Virus record (IMG/VR): IMGVR_UViG_3300048105_000010
Span: 1 to 23,267 of that record
Reading direction: 5' to 3' (one strand)
Origin: a virus
Length of the DNA stretch: 23,267 nucleotides
The notes under the pieces are model-generated. The model was given only the letters and a program-made list of their open reading frames with translations, ran no database searches and had not been told where the DNA came from. Within the stretch, counting starts at the first letter, position 1; every line of letters starts with the position of its first letter. Of this stretch, positions 6,890 through 13,763 are shown one piece after another. A program made the position numbers and the translations under genes.

Positions 6890-7282
6890 CTAATGTATAG
6901 TACTAGAGTCAGGTTCACCAAACTCTTCCCACATTTCTTCATTTTCAATATCATTTAACTCTTGATTGGATGGGGCTAGAACTTCATCTTCTTCCCACTT
7001 TGCTTTCTTAACACAGTACTCATAAAATTTTACTAAGCCTAGAGAGGCTTCTGTTAATACCAGAACTTGAGATTTTGCAACATCAAAGGTATCTGTTTCT
7101 GCAAAATGAATCCACCTTTGTAGAGATAGTGCTTCTTCAAGTCCATGCTTAGTAGCCTTTGGATAAGAATTTAATTTCATTGGTTGCACAAGACTCATAT
7201 AATCATTCTCTGGTTGGTGAACCACCTTGCATATGATTTCCTCACCACTTGATAATTTTAATATTTTTGTATCGTGAATCAT
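6890..7282 (-). CDS. Sm/LSm-like protein of marine T4-like phages (putative)
   Basis: A 130-residue protein. Residues 4-40 read like the first strands of an Sm fold: 'KILKLSSGEEIICKV' resembles the Sm1 '..L.nGe.i.g.v' pattern, followed by 'DYMSLVQPMKL'. The C-terminal third is strongly acidic (about 96-125). A structure of an Sm-like protein of putative cyanophage origin has been reported from metagenomic data; homology with this one is my inference from pattern and gene position. Hfq-like RNA binding would be the obvious role, but no RNA-binding residues can be verified. The ATG overlaps the uvsW stop (ATGA), so it belongs to the uvsY-uvsW unit. Confidence 0.55.
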   Translation of the reverse strand: MIHDTKILKLSSGEEIICKVVHQPENDYMSLVQPMKLNSYPKATKHGLEEALSLQRWIHFAETDTFDVAKSQVLVLTEASLGLVKFYEYCVKKAKWEEDEVLAPSNQELNDIENEEMWEEFGEPDSSTIH

Positions 7283-8751
7283 TTCATTTTTATCCTTTTG
7301 ATTTCATAATCAAACTGCTCTTCATTGTATATATTTATTCTTTCTAAAAAGTGATTCAATGTAAAATTACGCTTTGACTTGTGGGTAAAGTCATCACTTA
7401 TGTCGAATAGGGTAGCGGTATCTTTAGTATCTCCAACTCGCAAGCCTCTTCCGATTGACTGCAAAACTCTGATACGACTTTTGGAAGGACTAGAGAACAC
7501 GATGTTGTGTAGATTACGAATATTAATGCCAGTAGAAAAAGTACCATAGGATGCAACAATAATCGCATTATTTTCTTTCTCAGTAATCGCACGAATATCT
7601 TCCCTTGTTTGGGTATCTGTTCCACCATGCACATAGAAAACTTTTCTATCTAAGTCTTTCATCATATCATATAGAACAGAACCGTGTTTCTCTACAAATT
7701 GAAATAGTACTAATGTATTACCTTTTATTGTCTTTGTCAACCCCAAAATAAATTTATTTCTTTCTGTGTGACGTACAATATAATCTACCTCATCTTGATA
7801 GTTCATATCTTTCACTAACTTGCATTCATTTTCTGGGTAAGATAAAACTAATGCTTTAATTGAAAAATCTGCAAGAGTTTTCTTGTCAATTAGTTCTTTT
7901 GTGGTAATAACTTTATTTAGACTGCCGAACAGGCCTTCTAATACAAGTCGATGGGTTTGCATACCGTCTAGTGTACCTGTCAATCCAAAACGATACTTAC
8001 ATAAATGTAGTTTAGTTAGAATAGATGTTAAGGATTTTGATTTAAATAAATGGGCCTCGTCACCAATTACACAACCGAATTGTTCAAAGTAACTCTTGGG
8101 CATTTTATACAAAGATTGCCATGTGGATATTACAAGTTTCTTTTCTACTTTTCTATCATACCCACTATATACTTTTTGCATATATGCTTCTAACCATCCA
8201 TAATCAATAAAGTCAGAATGCATTTGTTCAACCAAAGATGTTGTGGGAACAAGTATTAGTATCTTATCTTGTTCTGTCTCTGACAACAACATATCATAAT
8301 ATCGTATCAGAATGTAGATTATTAAAGATTTGCCCGAAGCAGTAGGGCTAAGGAGCAAAGCACGATGTTTTCTAATTGCGTACTCCACTGCAGCCACTTG
8401 ATAGTCACGAGGTTTAATTCCTCTTCCATTGGATCGAAGTCTAAGGCTGCGTATGAATCCATCCAATATCTGTCTGTCGATTTGTTTTTCATCTTGTAAG
8501 TCCTCACTTATAGTATAATCTTCTTCAAAATCATCTAGATATTTTGTTAGGTAGGGTAATAGTCCAATATACAATTCTCCATTGGCTGGAGAAAAAAGTC
8601 TTATCTTTCCATCCCAAATCCTATTTCTATATGCAGGCATAAATCTAGCGCCTGGCACTTCAAAGGTAAAGTAATCTGATAACATCCTTGCAACAGATGG
8701 TTCAGTCTCTACCCTTAGAAAAACCTCATTTTTCTTAGAGATTGATGTCAC
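7279..8751 (-). CDS. uvsW: recombination DNA-RNA helicase UvsW
   Basis: A 490-residue superfamily 2 helicase similar in size to T4 UvsW (about 503), which unwinds branched DNA and R-loops and shifts replication from origin-dependent to recombination-dependent. Motif I 'SPTASGKS' is at residues 135-142, motif II 'DEAH' at 231-234, motif III 'TGT' at 258-260 and motif VI 'QSIGRGLR' at 431-438. The N-terminal 'RNRIWDGKIRLF' segment (42-53) matches the UvsW N-terminal domain. The start is GTG, sharing one base with the uvsY stop (TAGTG), which implies translational coupling and probably low yield. It continues into the Sm-like gene by a 4-bp overlap. Confidence 0.95.
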   Translation of the reverse strand: MTSISKKNEVFLRVETEPSVARMLSDYFTFEVPGARFMPAYRNRIWDGKIRLFSPANGELYIGLLPYLTKYLDDFEEDYTISEDLQDEKQIDRQILDGFIRSLRLRSNGRGIKPRDYQVAAVEYAIRKHRALLLSPTASGKSLIIYILIRYYDMLLSETEQDKILILVPTTSLVEQMHSDFIDYGWLEAYMQKVYSGYDRKVEKKLVISTWQSLYKMPKSYFEQFGCVIGDEAHLFKSKSLTSILTKLHLCKYRFGLTGTLDGMQTHRLVLEGLFGSLNKVITTKELIDKKTLADFSIKALVLSYPENECKLVKDMNYQDEVDYIVRHTERNKFILGLTKTIKGNTLVLFQFVEKHGSVLYDMMKDLDRKVFYVHGGTDTQTREDIRAITEKENNAIIVASYGTFSTGINIRNLHNIVFSSPSKSRIRVLQSIGRGLRVGDTKDTATLFDISDDFTHKSKRNFTLNHFLERINIYNEEQFDYEIKRIKMK

Positions 8752-9179
8752 TAAATCGCACCATCTACAAACTTACGCCAAGCAATTGCGTTCTTAATAT
8801 TCCACTGTCTATCAGAAACATTCTTCATAATAGATTCACAAGTAGATACACACATCTCATAATATTCTATGAGTTGTTTCATCTCTACCATTTCTTTATC
8901 CGAATCTAGGTAGATATGCAAATCCGCTTTTAATATTTTATGATCGAATGGATTATCACGATACACTTCAGGGTCAGATTTACCTGAATAATATTCCCAC
9001 TTTTTTCTTTTAAGAATATTATATTCACCCCTCTTCATAATGAGAAGTTGTTTGTAGTGATTTAGGTGATTAAGATATTTTTGGTGAAGGGATGCGTTTC
9101 TTAAAGACTCATCTGCGAGTTCTAAGTCATCCTGTTTCATGTCAATCTCAGCCATTTGCTGAAGTTCATCTAGTTTCAT
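8751..9179 (-). CDS. uvsY: recombination mediator UvsY
   Basis: A 142-residue helical protein matching T4 UvsY (137 aa) in length and layout. UvsY loads the UvsX recombinase on gp32-coated single-stranded DNA. Visible parallels are the start 'MKLDELQQMAEID', 'YLNHLNHYKQLL' at 34-45, and 'KKWEYYSGKSDPEVY' around 59-73, whose 'YYSG' is characteristic. The gene immediately precedes uvsW as in T4. Its leader is preceded by a sigma-70-like promoter (9227-9255) and an exact late promoter (9292-9299), so expression in both phases is possible. The ATG follows a GGAG site. Confidence 0.9.
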   Translation of the reverse strand: MKLDELQQMAEIDMKQDDLELADESLRNASLHQKYLNHLNHYKQLLIMKRGEYNILKRKKWEYYSGKSDPEVYRDNPFDHKILKADLHIYLDSDKEMVEMKQLIEYYEMCVSTCESIMKNVSDRQWNIKNAIAWRKFVDGAI

Positions 9180-9214
9180 TATATCTCCATAGTATAAAGT
9201 GAGCAGAGTGGGTT

Positions 9215-9228
9215 GTAACTTGCGTTAC
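9215..9228 (-). promoter_or_regulatory. hairpin with GNRA tetraloop in the uvsY leader
   Basis: Minus-strand RNA: GTAAC-GCAA-GTTAC, a 5-bp stem closed by a GNRA-type GCAA tetraloop, 36 nt before the uvsY ATG. It would be whole only in transcripts from the late promoter at 9292-9299, because the nearer sigma-70 start lies inside it. It could be a translational control site; no binding protein is identified. Confidence 0.35.
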
Positions 9229-9255
9229 TATATTGTCTCTACGAAAGAGCCTCAA
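9227..9255 (-). promoter_or_regulatory. possible sigma-70 promoter for uvsY-uvsW
   Basis: Minus strand: TTGAGG (plus 9250-9255), 17-bp spacer, TATAGT (plus 9227-9232), 4/6 and 5/6 matches. The expected start is near 9220, about 41 nt before the uvsY ATG. Weaker than the gp55, DUF932 and gp45-unit promoters. Confidence 0.4.
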
Positions 9256-9291
9256 AAAAGGGTGTCCAAGTCAACCATTTTCTGCTCGGTA

Positions 9292-9299
9292 TATTTATA
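9292..9299 (-). promoter_or_regulatory. T4-type late promoter upstream of uvsY
   Basis: Exact TATAAATA on the minus strand, overlapping the stop codon of the gp3-like gene (9295-9297). By T4 geometry transcription starts near 9286, giving a 107-nt leader for uvsY that includes the GNRA hairpin. Confidence 0.65.
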
Positions 9300-9876
9300 T
9301 GCTTTCAAATTCGTACAAGTCATATTTCAGTGTAACAGTTGCAGTCAACTGCTCTGTATCTGTAACTTGTGTATTATAGTCAATACCAGTAAGGGTTGTT
9401 GGGAAACAGTTAGAAAAGTTTACTCTTACCTTTGGATTGTTTTTGTTGGTTAGAATAGTAAGTGTTGCATCACTCATCAATACTGATGGTTTACCCACAC
9501 TCTTTCTTTGTGTGTTTATTGAAGGTTCGCCAGGATTTGTTTGTGCCTCTGATGCGATAGCCGAAGTGAATTGTTCGTTATTTTTAGGAAAACCAATACC
9601 AATCATCCAATCGTGGATTTCACGATAGTTAGACAAATCTTCATTTACTAAAAACGTAATACTCAAATCTTCAAAGTCCATAGTGTCACCCATGAACGCA
9701 ATAGATTTAAAACGTGTATTAATAGATGCATCACCTGTAAAACTTATGCCAGGGATATTTACGTTTGTTGTAAAATACTCTACGTTAGGTATCTTCAACA
9801 ATGTAAACCTAAACTGCGTAGGACTTGCAAAGTCCATGTTAGAAGGTTGTCTTTGTAACGGATTTATTTTTGCCAT
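9295..9876 (-). CDS. 3: tail-tube-fold protein, probably tail completion and sheath stabiliser gp3
   Basis: A 193-residue protein of the gp19/gp3/gp54 tail-tube fold group. In-window comparison with gp19 shows the same layout: 'QFRFTLLKIP' then a '(I)PG' turn near residue 42, 'GDTMDFEDLSITFLVNEDL' at 63-81, and 'HDWMIGIG' at 89-96. In marine T4-like genomes the gene between gp23 and uvsY is gp3, the terminator of the tail tube that stabilises the contracted-sheath end. That position, plus the 'FLVNED...WM' segment, favours gp3 over a second gp19. It has its own late promoter at 9895-9902 and an AAGGAAGA ribosome site 13 nt or less from the mRNA start. A baseplate tube initiator (gp54-like) is the main alternative. 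Confidence 0.72.
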   Translation of the reverse strand: MAKINPLQRQPSNMDFASPTQFRFTLLKIPNVEYFTTNVNIPGISFTGDASINTRFKSIAFMGDTMDFEDLSITFLVNEDLSNYREIHDWMIGIGFPKNNEQFTSAIASEAQTNPGEPSINTQRKSVGKPSVLMSDATLTILTNKNNPKVRVNFSNCFPTTLTGIDYNTQVTDTEQLTATVTLKYDLYEFESI

Positions 9877-9894
9877 AGTGTTCTTCCTTTATAC

Positions 9895-9902
9895 TATTTA
9901 TA
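9895..9902 (-). promoter_or_regulatory. T4-type late promoter for gp3
   Basis: Exact TATAAATA on the minus strand. The start is expected near 9889, giving a very short leader of about 13 nt before the ATG at 9876. Its upstream edge is the T run of the gp23 terminator. Confidence 0.75.
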
Positions 9903-9903
9903 A

Positions 9904-9933
9904 AGAAAAAAGGGGAGCATTTCTGCTCCCCTT
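9904..9933 (-). terminator. rho-independent terminator of the major capsid gene
   Basis: Minus-strand RNA: 10-bp stem AAGGGGAGCA/TGCTCCCCTT (plus 9910-9919 and 9924-9933) with a 4-nt loop, then TTTTTTCTTT. It lies 27 nt after the gp23 stop. A smaller inverted repeat (GTTGTT/AACAAC, 9942-9955) sits between stop and terminator. It is the strongest terminator in the window, placed after its most highly expressed gene. Confidence 0.9.
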
Positions 9934-9960
9934 GAGTTTCGGTTGTTGAAACAACTCTTA

Positions 9961-11280
9961 TTACATGATGTTTGTAACTTGTACTCTTCTGTAATATACG
10001 TTGTCGTTGGCAGTAAGTGCGCCAGAGCGTACTGTTGCACCACCAGCAAATGGGTTTGCAGTAAGACCGTAACGAGTCTTGAAACCAATTTTAGGCTGGA
10101 AGTTGTTCTCACCCACTGCACGAACCATCTGAAGTGGAACGTATGGGCAGTAGAACAGACCTGCATCGTAAGGTGAAGTACCCTTATAACCTACAGTGTA
10201 GTACTGTTTTGCAGCACCGTTTGCAGCATATGGGTCGATAAACACTTTGTAACGTCCGTTAAGAACACCAGCGAAAGTGTTACCAGCATCGTCAACATTC
10301 AAGTTGTTGTTAAGAGCAGGTGTGTAATCAAGTACACCAGCCATTTGCAGTGCAGAAGCAACATCTGAAGAACAGATAATCATGTTACCTTTTCCTCTGC
10401 GTGTCTCTTGTGCAATTGCGTTGGCATCACGCTCAACTTGGAACATAAGTCCTTTAAACTTCTCAACACTCCAACGGCCGTTTGAATCAACGTCCATGTC
10501 GAAGATACCAGAAGTTGCAGTATCAGTCTGTGCGCCTGGCTTAGCAGTTACATAGATTGTACGGACAACTTCACGGTTGATTTCAGCAAGAATTTCAGAT
10601 GACAAGATGTTTGCCAATTCTGTTTCTGCATCCAAACCATGAATTGCTTTAAGGTCTTGTGCGAGTTCCATTGTATACTCGGCTTTAAGAGCTCTTGACT
10701 TTGCTTCAACGGTGTTTTTCTCGATTGAGAATGCCATTTCAGCGAATGCATTGTTTGACGCATCACCCAATGCTTCAGCAGTTGCAGTAGTCATACCACC
10801 ATCAGCAGTATATGCGCCTGGCGAACCATCGTTAAGAACTGCTGGGTTAGTTTCACCGTTAGATGAAGTACCGGCAGAGCCTGGGATGTTAGTGTTTGCT
10901 GCGGCACCAGAGAATGCTGATTCTGGTTCTGCGTACTGGTTCTCAGTACCGTTCTGAGCCTTGTAACGTGATCTCATTGCAAAGATAAGTCCTGTTGGGC
11001 CAGTCATTGGCTGAACACCAGCAATATCATATGCGATAAGGTTAGGCATCGCCCGTCTTACGAGGGAGATGAGGATCGGATCCCAATTGTCAACAGCTGA
11101 ACCTGTTGCGTTTGTTGGGGCTGCTTCGCCGAGGAAACCTCTGTCCTCATTGAGAGCCTTTTCTTGGTTTTCTAGGATTACAGTGGTGACAGCCTTACGA
11201 TAAGAGTCATTGATCTCTGGAAGATCGTTGTGCTCTAGTACTGGTGCCCACTTTTCCTGTAGATGTTCTGTTTTGAACAT
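9961..11280 (-). CDS. 23: major capsid protein gp23
   Basis: A 439-residue HK97-fold capsid protein of the T4 gp23 family (521 residues in T4). It has the typical start 'MFKTEHLQEKWAPVL', then 'DNWDPILISLVRRAMPNLIAYDI' around 64-86, 'GVQPMTGPTGLIFAMRSRY' at 88-106, and 'EKNTVEAKSRALKAEYT' in the middle. The C-terminus carries 'KIGFKTRYGLTANPF'. The prohead protease consensus [LI]-x-E is met at 'FLGE' ending at residue 52 before 'AAP', so the mature protein probably begins at A53. It has a late promoter (11312-11319), a 26-nt leader with an AAGGAGAAA site, and a strong terminator downstream. A Gly/Ser/Ala/Asn-rich segment about residues 120-165 is probably a surface-exposed variable region. 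Confidence 0.97.
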   Translation of the reverse strand: MFKTEHLQEKWAPVLEHNDLPEINDSYRKAVTTVILENQEKALNEDRGFLGEAAPTNATGSAVDNWDPILISLVRRAMPNLIAYDIAGVQPMTGPTGLIFAMRSRYKAQNGTENQYAEPESAFSGAAANTNIPGSAGTSSNGETNPAVLNDGSPGAYTADGGMTTATAEALGDASNNAFAEMAFSIEKNTVEAKSRALKAEYTMELAQDLKAIHGLDAETELANILSSEILAEINREVVRTIYVTAKPGAQTDTATSGIFDMDVDSNGRWSVEKFKGLMFQVERDANAIAQETRRGKGNMIICSSDVASALQMAGVLDYTPALNNNLNVDDAGNTFAGVLNGRYKVFIDPYAANGAAKQYYTVGYKGTSPYDAGLFYCPYVPLQMVRAVGENNFQPKIGFKTRYGLTANPFAGGATVRSGALTANDNVYYRRVQVTNIM

Positions 11281-11311
11281 TTTAGTTTCTCCTTATTGAG
11301 TTTTCTTATAA

Positions 11312-11319
11312 TATTTATA
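11312..11319 (-). promoter_or_regulatory. T4-type late promoter for gp23
   Basis: Exact TATAAATA on the minus strand between gp22 and gp23. The start is expected near 11306, 26 nt before the ATG. Confidence 0.8.
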
Positions 11320-11339
11320 AAAAACTAATTTCTTAGCTT

Positions 11340-12560
11340 TTATTTCGCCCGCTTTACATTTGTACTGATTGCAGCCATGTAAGCGGCCATTGCACCAGTT
11401 GTATCGAAAGATTCTGAACTATCTGTTTCAGAGTCTACTGATTCAGCGACAGTTGTTGCCTTTGGAAAATAACTTTCCTTGAGCTGGTCGAGTTTTTCCT
11501 TGAAAGATTCTTCATTACTAAAATCTACTTCTTCTGCGAGAGACTTAAATTTCTCGACTTCAGTAGCAGCAAGGTCAGAAGAAACTTCTGCAAAAACACT
11601 TTCACGAACTAGAACGTCATGTGATTTTTTCATCTCAGCACTCTTTTCAATTTGTTCGTTAAGTTTTGCTTCCAATTCATCAATCTTTTCAGACTGAGTT
11701 CCTAGAAGGTCGTACTTTTCATCTGGAACGTCAATGTAATGTTCTGCGAACAAGTCTTTCAGTCCAGAGATAAAGTCCTCTGCGATTTCGCCTTTGAGTC
11801 CACGCTCAATTGCGATTTCATTTTCTTTCATCCACTCTTCTACAACATAGTTCATGTAGTTGTCGACCTTTTCAGTCAACTCATCACGCACTCTGTTTAC
11901 TTCTTCAGCGACTTCTTGAACTTTATCTTCTTCAATTCTTTCGACTTCAGAGCGAAGTTTGGATTTAATAGCGGCTTCAAAAATTGTAGCAGCTTTGTCT
12001 TTGAATTCTTCAGAAAGTTCCTCATCTTTTGTGAGGGCAGAAACATCATCAGACACATCTACTGAAGCAATGCGCTCGTCAAGAGTAGATTCGTCAACTT
12101 TCACTGACTCTTCTTCTTCTTCCTTGCCCATCATCTCCATTTTATTGTACATGGCTTTGAGTTCTTTTGCTTTCATCATTTCCATCTTAGACGCCATAGC
12201 ATTAAGCATTTCTGATTTAGTCATGGCTTTTTCCTCTAGTGCTTCACCGTCATGTTCAATTTCGGTTTCTGCAGCAAGAGGTTCTTTGATTTTAGTTGGT
12301 GTGTCTGCACCACCGGCATCTTTTGCACCTTTGGTTTGAGCGTCAGTCGCCTTCTTCATCTTATCTCCAGCTTTTGCTGAACCTGATTCTGCTTCTGTTG
12401 ACTCTTCACCGGCACCGCCGAGGTCTTGGACTTCACCCTCTACCTTATCCATTGATTCGCCTTTTGCGGCACCCTTTTTAGGGGCATCCTGAGCTGCTTC
12501 TTCAAGCTCGCCCTGAACTTCCGCTTCTAGTTCCTCAATTGTCTTGTCTAGTTCTGACAT
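11340..12560 (-). CDS. 22: prohead core scaffold protein gp22 (enlarged)
   Basis: A 406-residue, very acidic, helical protein between the protease and the capsid gene, the position of the gp22 scaffold that fills the prohead and is later degraded by gp21. It is much longer than T4 gp22 (about 269). Residues 1-150 are low-complexity, rich in Glu, Ala, Gly and Lys, and include two 'KMEMM' repeats. Residues 180-350 are coiled-coil-like. The C-terminal 'AAYMAAISTNVK' resembles the conserved end of gp22 proteins. I start it at the ATG at 12560, which has an AAGGAG site; an in-frame extension upstream lies outside the promoter-defined mRNA. Many [LI]-x-E motifs fit multiple gp21 cuts. The identity rests on position and composition more than on motifs. 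Confidence 0.85.
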   Translation of the reverse strand: MSELDKTIEELEAEVQGELEEAAQDAPKKGAAKGESMDKVEGEVQDLGGAGEESTEAESGSAKAGDKMKKATDAQTKGAKDAGGADTPTKIKEPLAAETEIEHDGEALEEKAMTKSEMLNAMASKMEMMKAKELKAMYNKMEMMGKEEEEESVKVDESTLDERIASVDVSDDVSALTKDEELSEEFKDKAATIFEAAIKSKLRSEVERIEEDKVQEVAEEVNRVRDELTEKVDNYMNYVVEEWMKENEIAIERGLKGEIAEDFISGLKDLFAEHYIDVPDEKYDLLGTQSEKIDELEAKLNEQIEKSAEMKKSHDVLVRESVFAEVSSDLAATEVEKFKSLAEEVDFSNEESFKEKLDQLKESYFPKATTVAESVDSETDSSESFDTTGAMAAYMAAISTNVKRAK

Positions 12561-12594
12561 AGGGATTTCTCCTTGAGTTTTGTTTGTCTTATCA

Positions 12595-12602
12595 TATTTA
12601 TA
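12595..12602 (-). promoter_or_regulatory. T4-type late promoter for gp22
   Basis: Exact TATAAATA on the minus strand, 5 bp after the gp21 stop. The start is near 12589, 29 nt before the gp22 ATG at 12560. This placement excludes translation from the in-frame start at 12650. Confidence 0.78.
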
Positions 12603-12606
12603 ATGA

Positions 12607-13254
12607 TTAAAGTTTTGACAAGAACTTTGCAAATGCAAGGGCGGAAACATTTTCCTGTTTACGTCTTACACCTTCATTGATCTCATCTTTGATTCCAGCA
12701 ATCTCAACTTCTTTGAGAATACCATTATCCCACACCCATTCCTTACCTTCCATAATGCCCTCAACGAAGGCCTGAGGCGCAGAAGGGTCTGCAACGATAT
12801 CTGCCGCAGTTGCGAGATAGAAATCGTCTTTCACATAATTTGCACCACCTTTGTTTTCTAGTGAACCCATGCCTCTAGAAGAGACACCAAGTTTACCACC
12901 GTCTTTGATTAGTGCTTTCGCAATTTCCCCCATAGGAGTAGACAACAATTTTGCCTCACCAACGAAGTTCTTTCCATTAGCTTCAAGTTTTGTGATCATG
13001 TGCGATACCCTGTCAAGATTGACAGTAGGGCCTTCTGGATGTCCAAGTTCCCCAAACGCACGACCTTCAGCAACAAATTCTTTGTTATACCGAGCGACTT
13101 CTTTAGTAAGTACGCCCATTGGATAGACACGACCATTTCTGTTTTTCTGGTCAGCCTGCATAAAGATTCCACGAATCTTCATATCTTTACCACCACCGTC
13201 TTTATCTTCAGTGATGTATTCTACTTCTTGTATCTGTTCTGCAATAAGTTTCAT
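12607..13254 (-). CDS. 21: prohead core protein protease gp21
   Basis: A 215-residue serine protease of the phage prohead type (T4 gp21, 212 aa), related in fold to herpesvirus assemblins. It cleaves scaffold, core and capsid proteins after [LI]-x-E. Conserved features are 'GRVYPMGVL' at 41-49, the catalytic histidine H72 in 'ELGHPEG', the serine in 'GVSSRGMG' (S125 or S126), and 'ADIVADPSAP' at 151-160, which supplies acidic residues. The ATG lies 2 nt after the stop of the upstream 82-residue gene, with only a weak G-rich ribosome site, so reinitiation is likely. gp22 starts 46 bp downstream on its own promoter. Confidence 0.95.
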   Translation of the reverse strand: MKLIAEQIQEVEYITEDKDGGGKDMKIRGIFMQADQKNRNGRVYPMGVLTKEVARYNKEFVAEGRAFGELGHPEGPTVNLDRVSHMITKLEANGKNFVGEAKLLSTPMGEIAKALIKDGGKLGVSSRGMGSLENKGGANYVKDDFYLATAADIVADPSAPQAFVEGIMEGKEWVWDNGILKEVEIAGIKDEINEGVRRKQENVSALAFAKFLSKL

Positions 13255-13255
13255 G

Positions 13256-13504
13256 TTAGAACCCCGCCGAAACTATTGGGGTAATTTTAAAATCGGTTGC
13301 ACCACGCATTCCGACCCCAATATCTGTATGGATAATAACACCAGAGTTTGCATTAATTCTTATTGAGCCTGTATCGCCATCATCTGCAGCGTTTCTAATT
13401 GTAACTGCCGCCTTTGAACCATTATTGAATACATAATGTGCAGTAGCGGTTTTACCCTTAGTTGCTCCAGTGGCCAGTGCTTCTTCTGCTCCGATTATTT
13501 TCAT
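13256..13504 (-). CDS. hypothetical 82-residue protein between gp68 position and gp21
   Basis: I do not recognise a family. The start at 13504 is fixed by a GGAAGAG site 5 nt upstream; a longer reading frame begins inside the preceding gene. The product starts MKIIGAEEALATGATKG and is then beta-rich with Val/Ile/Thr alternation ('AHYVFNNGSKAAVTIR', 'GSIRINANSGVIIHTDIG'), like a small sandwich or structural protein. It has no transmembrane segment and no Cys. Its place in the head-assembly block suggests a virion or prohead component, but that is inference from position only. Confidence 0.7.
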   Translation of the reverse strand: MKIIGAEEALATGATKGKTATAHYVFNNGSKAAVTIRNAADDGDTGSIRINANSGVIIHTDIGVGMRGATDFKITPIVSAGF

Positions 13505-13514
13505 GTTACTCTTC

Positions 13515-13763
13515 CTATATTGATAGTACTTCTGCCTCAAAATAATCCATAAGTTTCTTTGGCGGAACTTTGAACTTCTTTGAAACACTATTTATTGTTT
13601 TGTCAAAAGTATTTAGGAAATCTGAGGGTTTAGAATCCATTTCCTTAAAAATAGCGTCAACAGCTTCTTTCATCTTAGGAGATAACTTCTTATACTCCTT
13701 AGATGATTTGTGTTCATCCTTTTCTGGTAGTTCTTGTGCGAACTGAGAAAAAGGTTTACTCAC
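13515..13763 (-). CDS. putative prohead core protein in gp68 position
   Basis: An 82-residue, Lys/Glu-rich, helical protein. Its GTG start overlaps the gp67 end by 8 bp, so it is coupled to gp67. T4 has gp67 and gp68 in this place between portal and protease; T4 gp68 is longer (about 141) and similarly charged. The core 'LSPKMKEAVDAIFKEMDSK' and 'FKVPPKKLMDYFEAEVL' looks like amphipathic helices. I see no clear sequence match to gp68, so the gp68 call rests on position and composition. It may also be an unrelated small protein. Confidence 0.6.
   Translation of the reverse strand: MSKPFSQFAQELPEKDEHKSSKEYKKLSPKMKEAVDAIFKEMDSKPSDFLNTFDKTINSVSKKFKVPPKKLMDYFEAEVLSI

Noticed and set aside
6867-6902. 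Short plus-strand peptide (ATG near 6864, 11 codons) after the antisense promoter
   Set aside because: No ribosome site and too short; the antisense transcript is more likely non-coding if real.
7326-7340. AATAAATA word inside uvsW and another near 13589-13596
   Set aside because: One-mismatch late-promoter words inside coding sequence are expected by chance in AT-rich DNA and do not sit at a gene start.
9295-9876. Second copy of tail tube gp19
   Set aside because: Fold landmarks are shared with gp19 but length, the FLVNED...WM segment and position before uvsY favour gp3; kept as alternative in the entry.
11479-12481. Several plus-strand open frames of 60-126 codons opposite gp22
   Set aside because: They are mirror frames of a Glu/Lys/Ser-rich gene, with Ser/Phe/Leu-rich low-complexity translations, no ribosome sites and no family resemblance.
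12561-12650. In-frame 30-codon N-terminal extension of gp22
   Set aside because: It spans the TATAAATA and the transcript start, has no ribosome site, and overlaps gp21; AAGGAG precedes the ATG at 12560.
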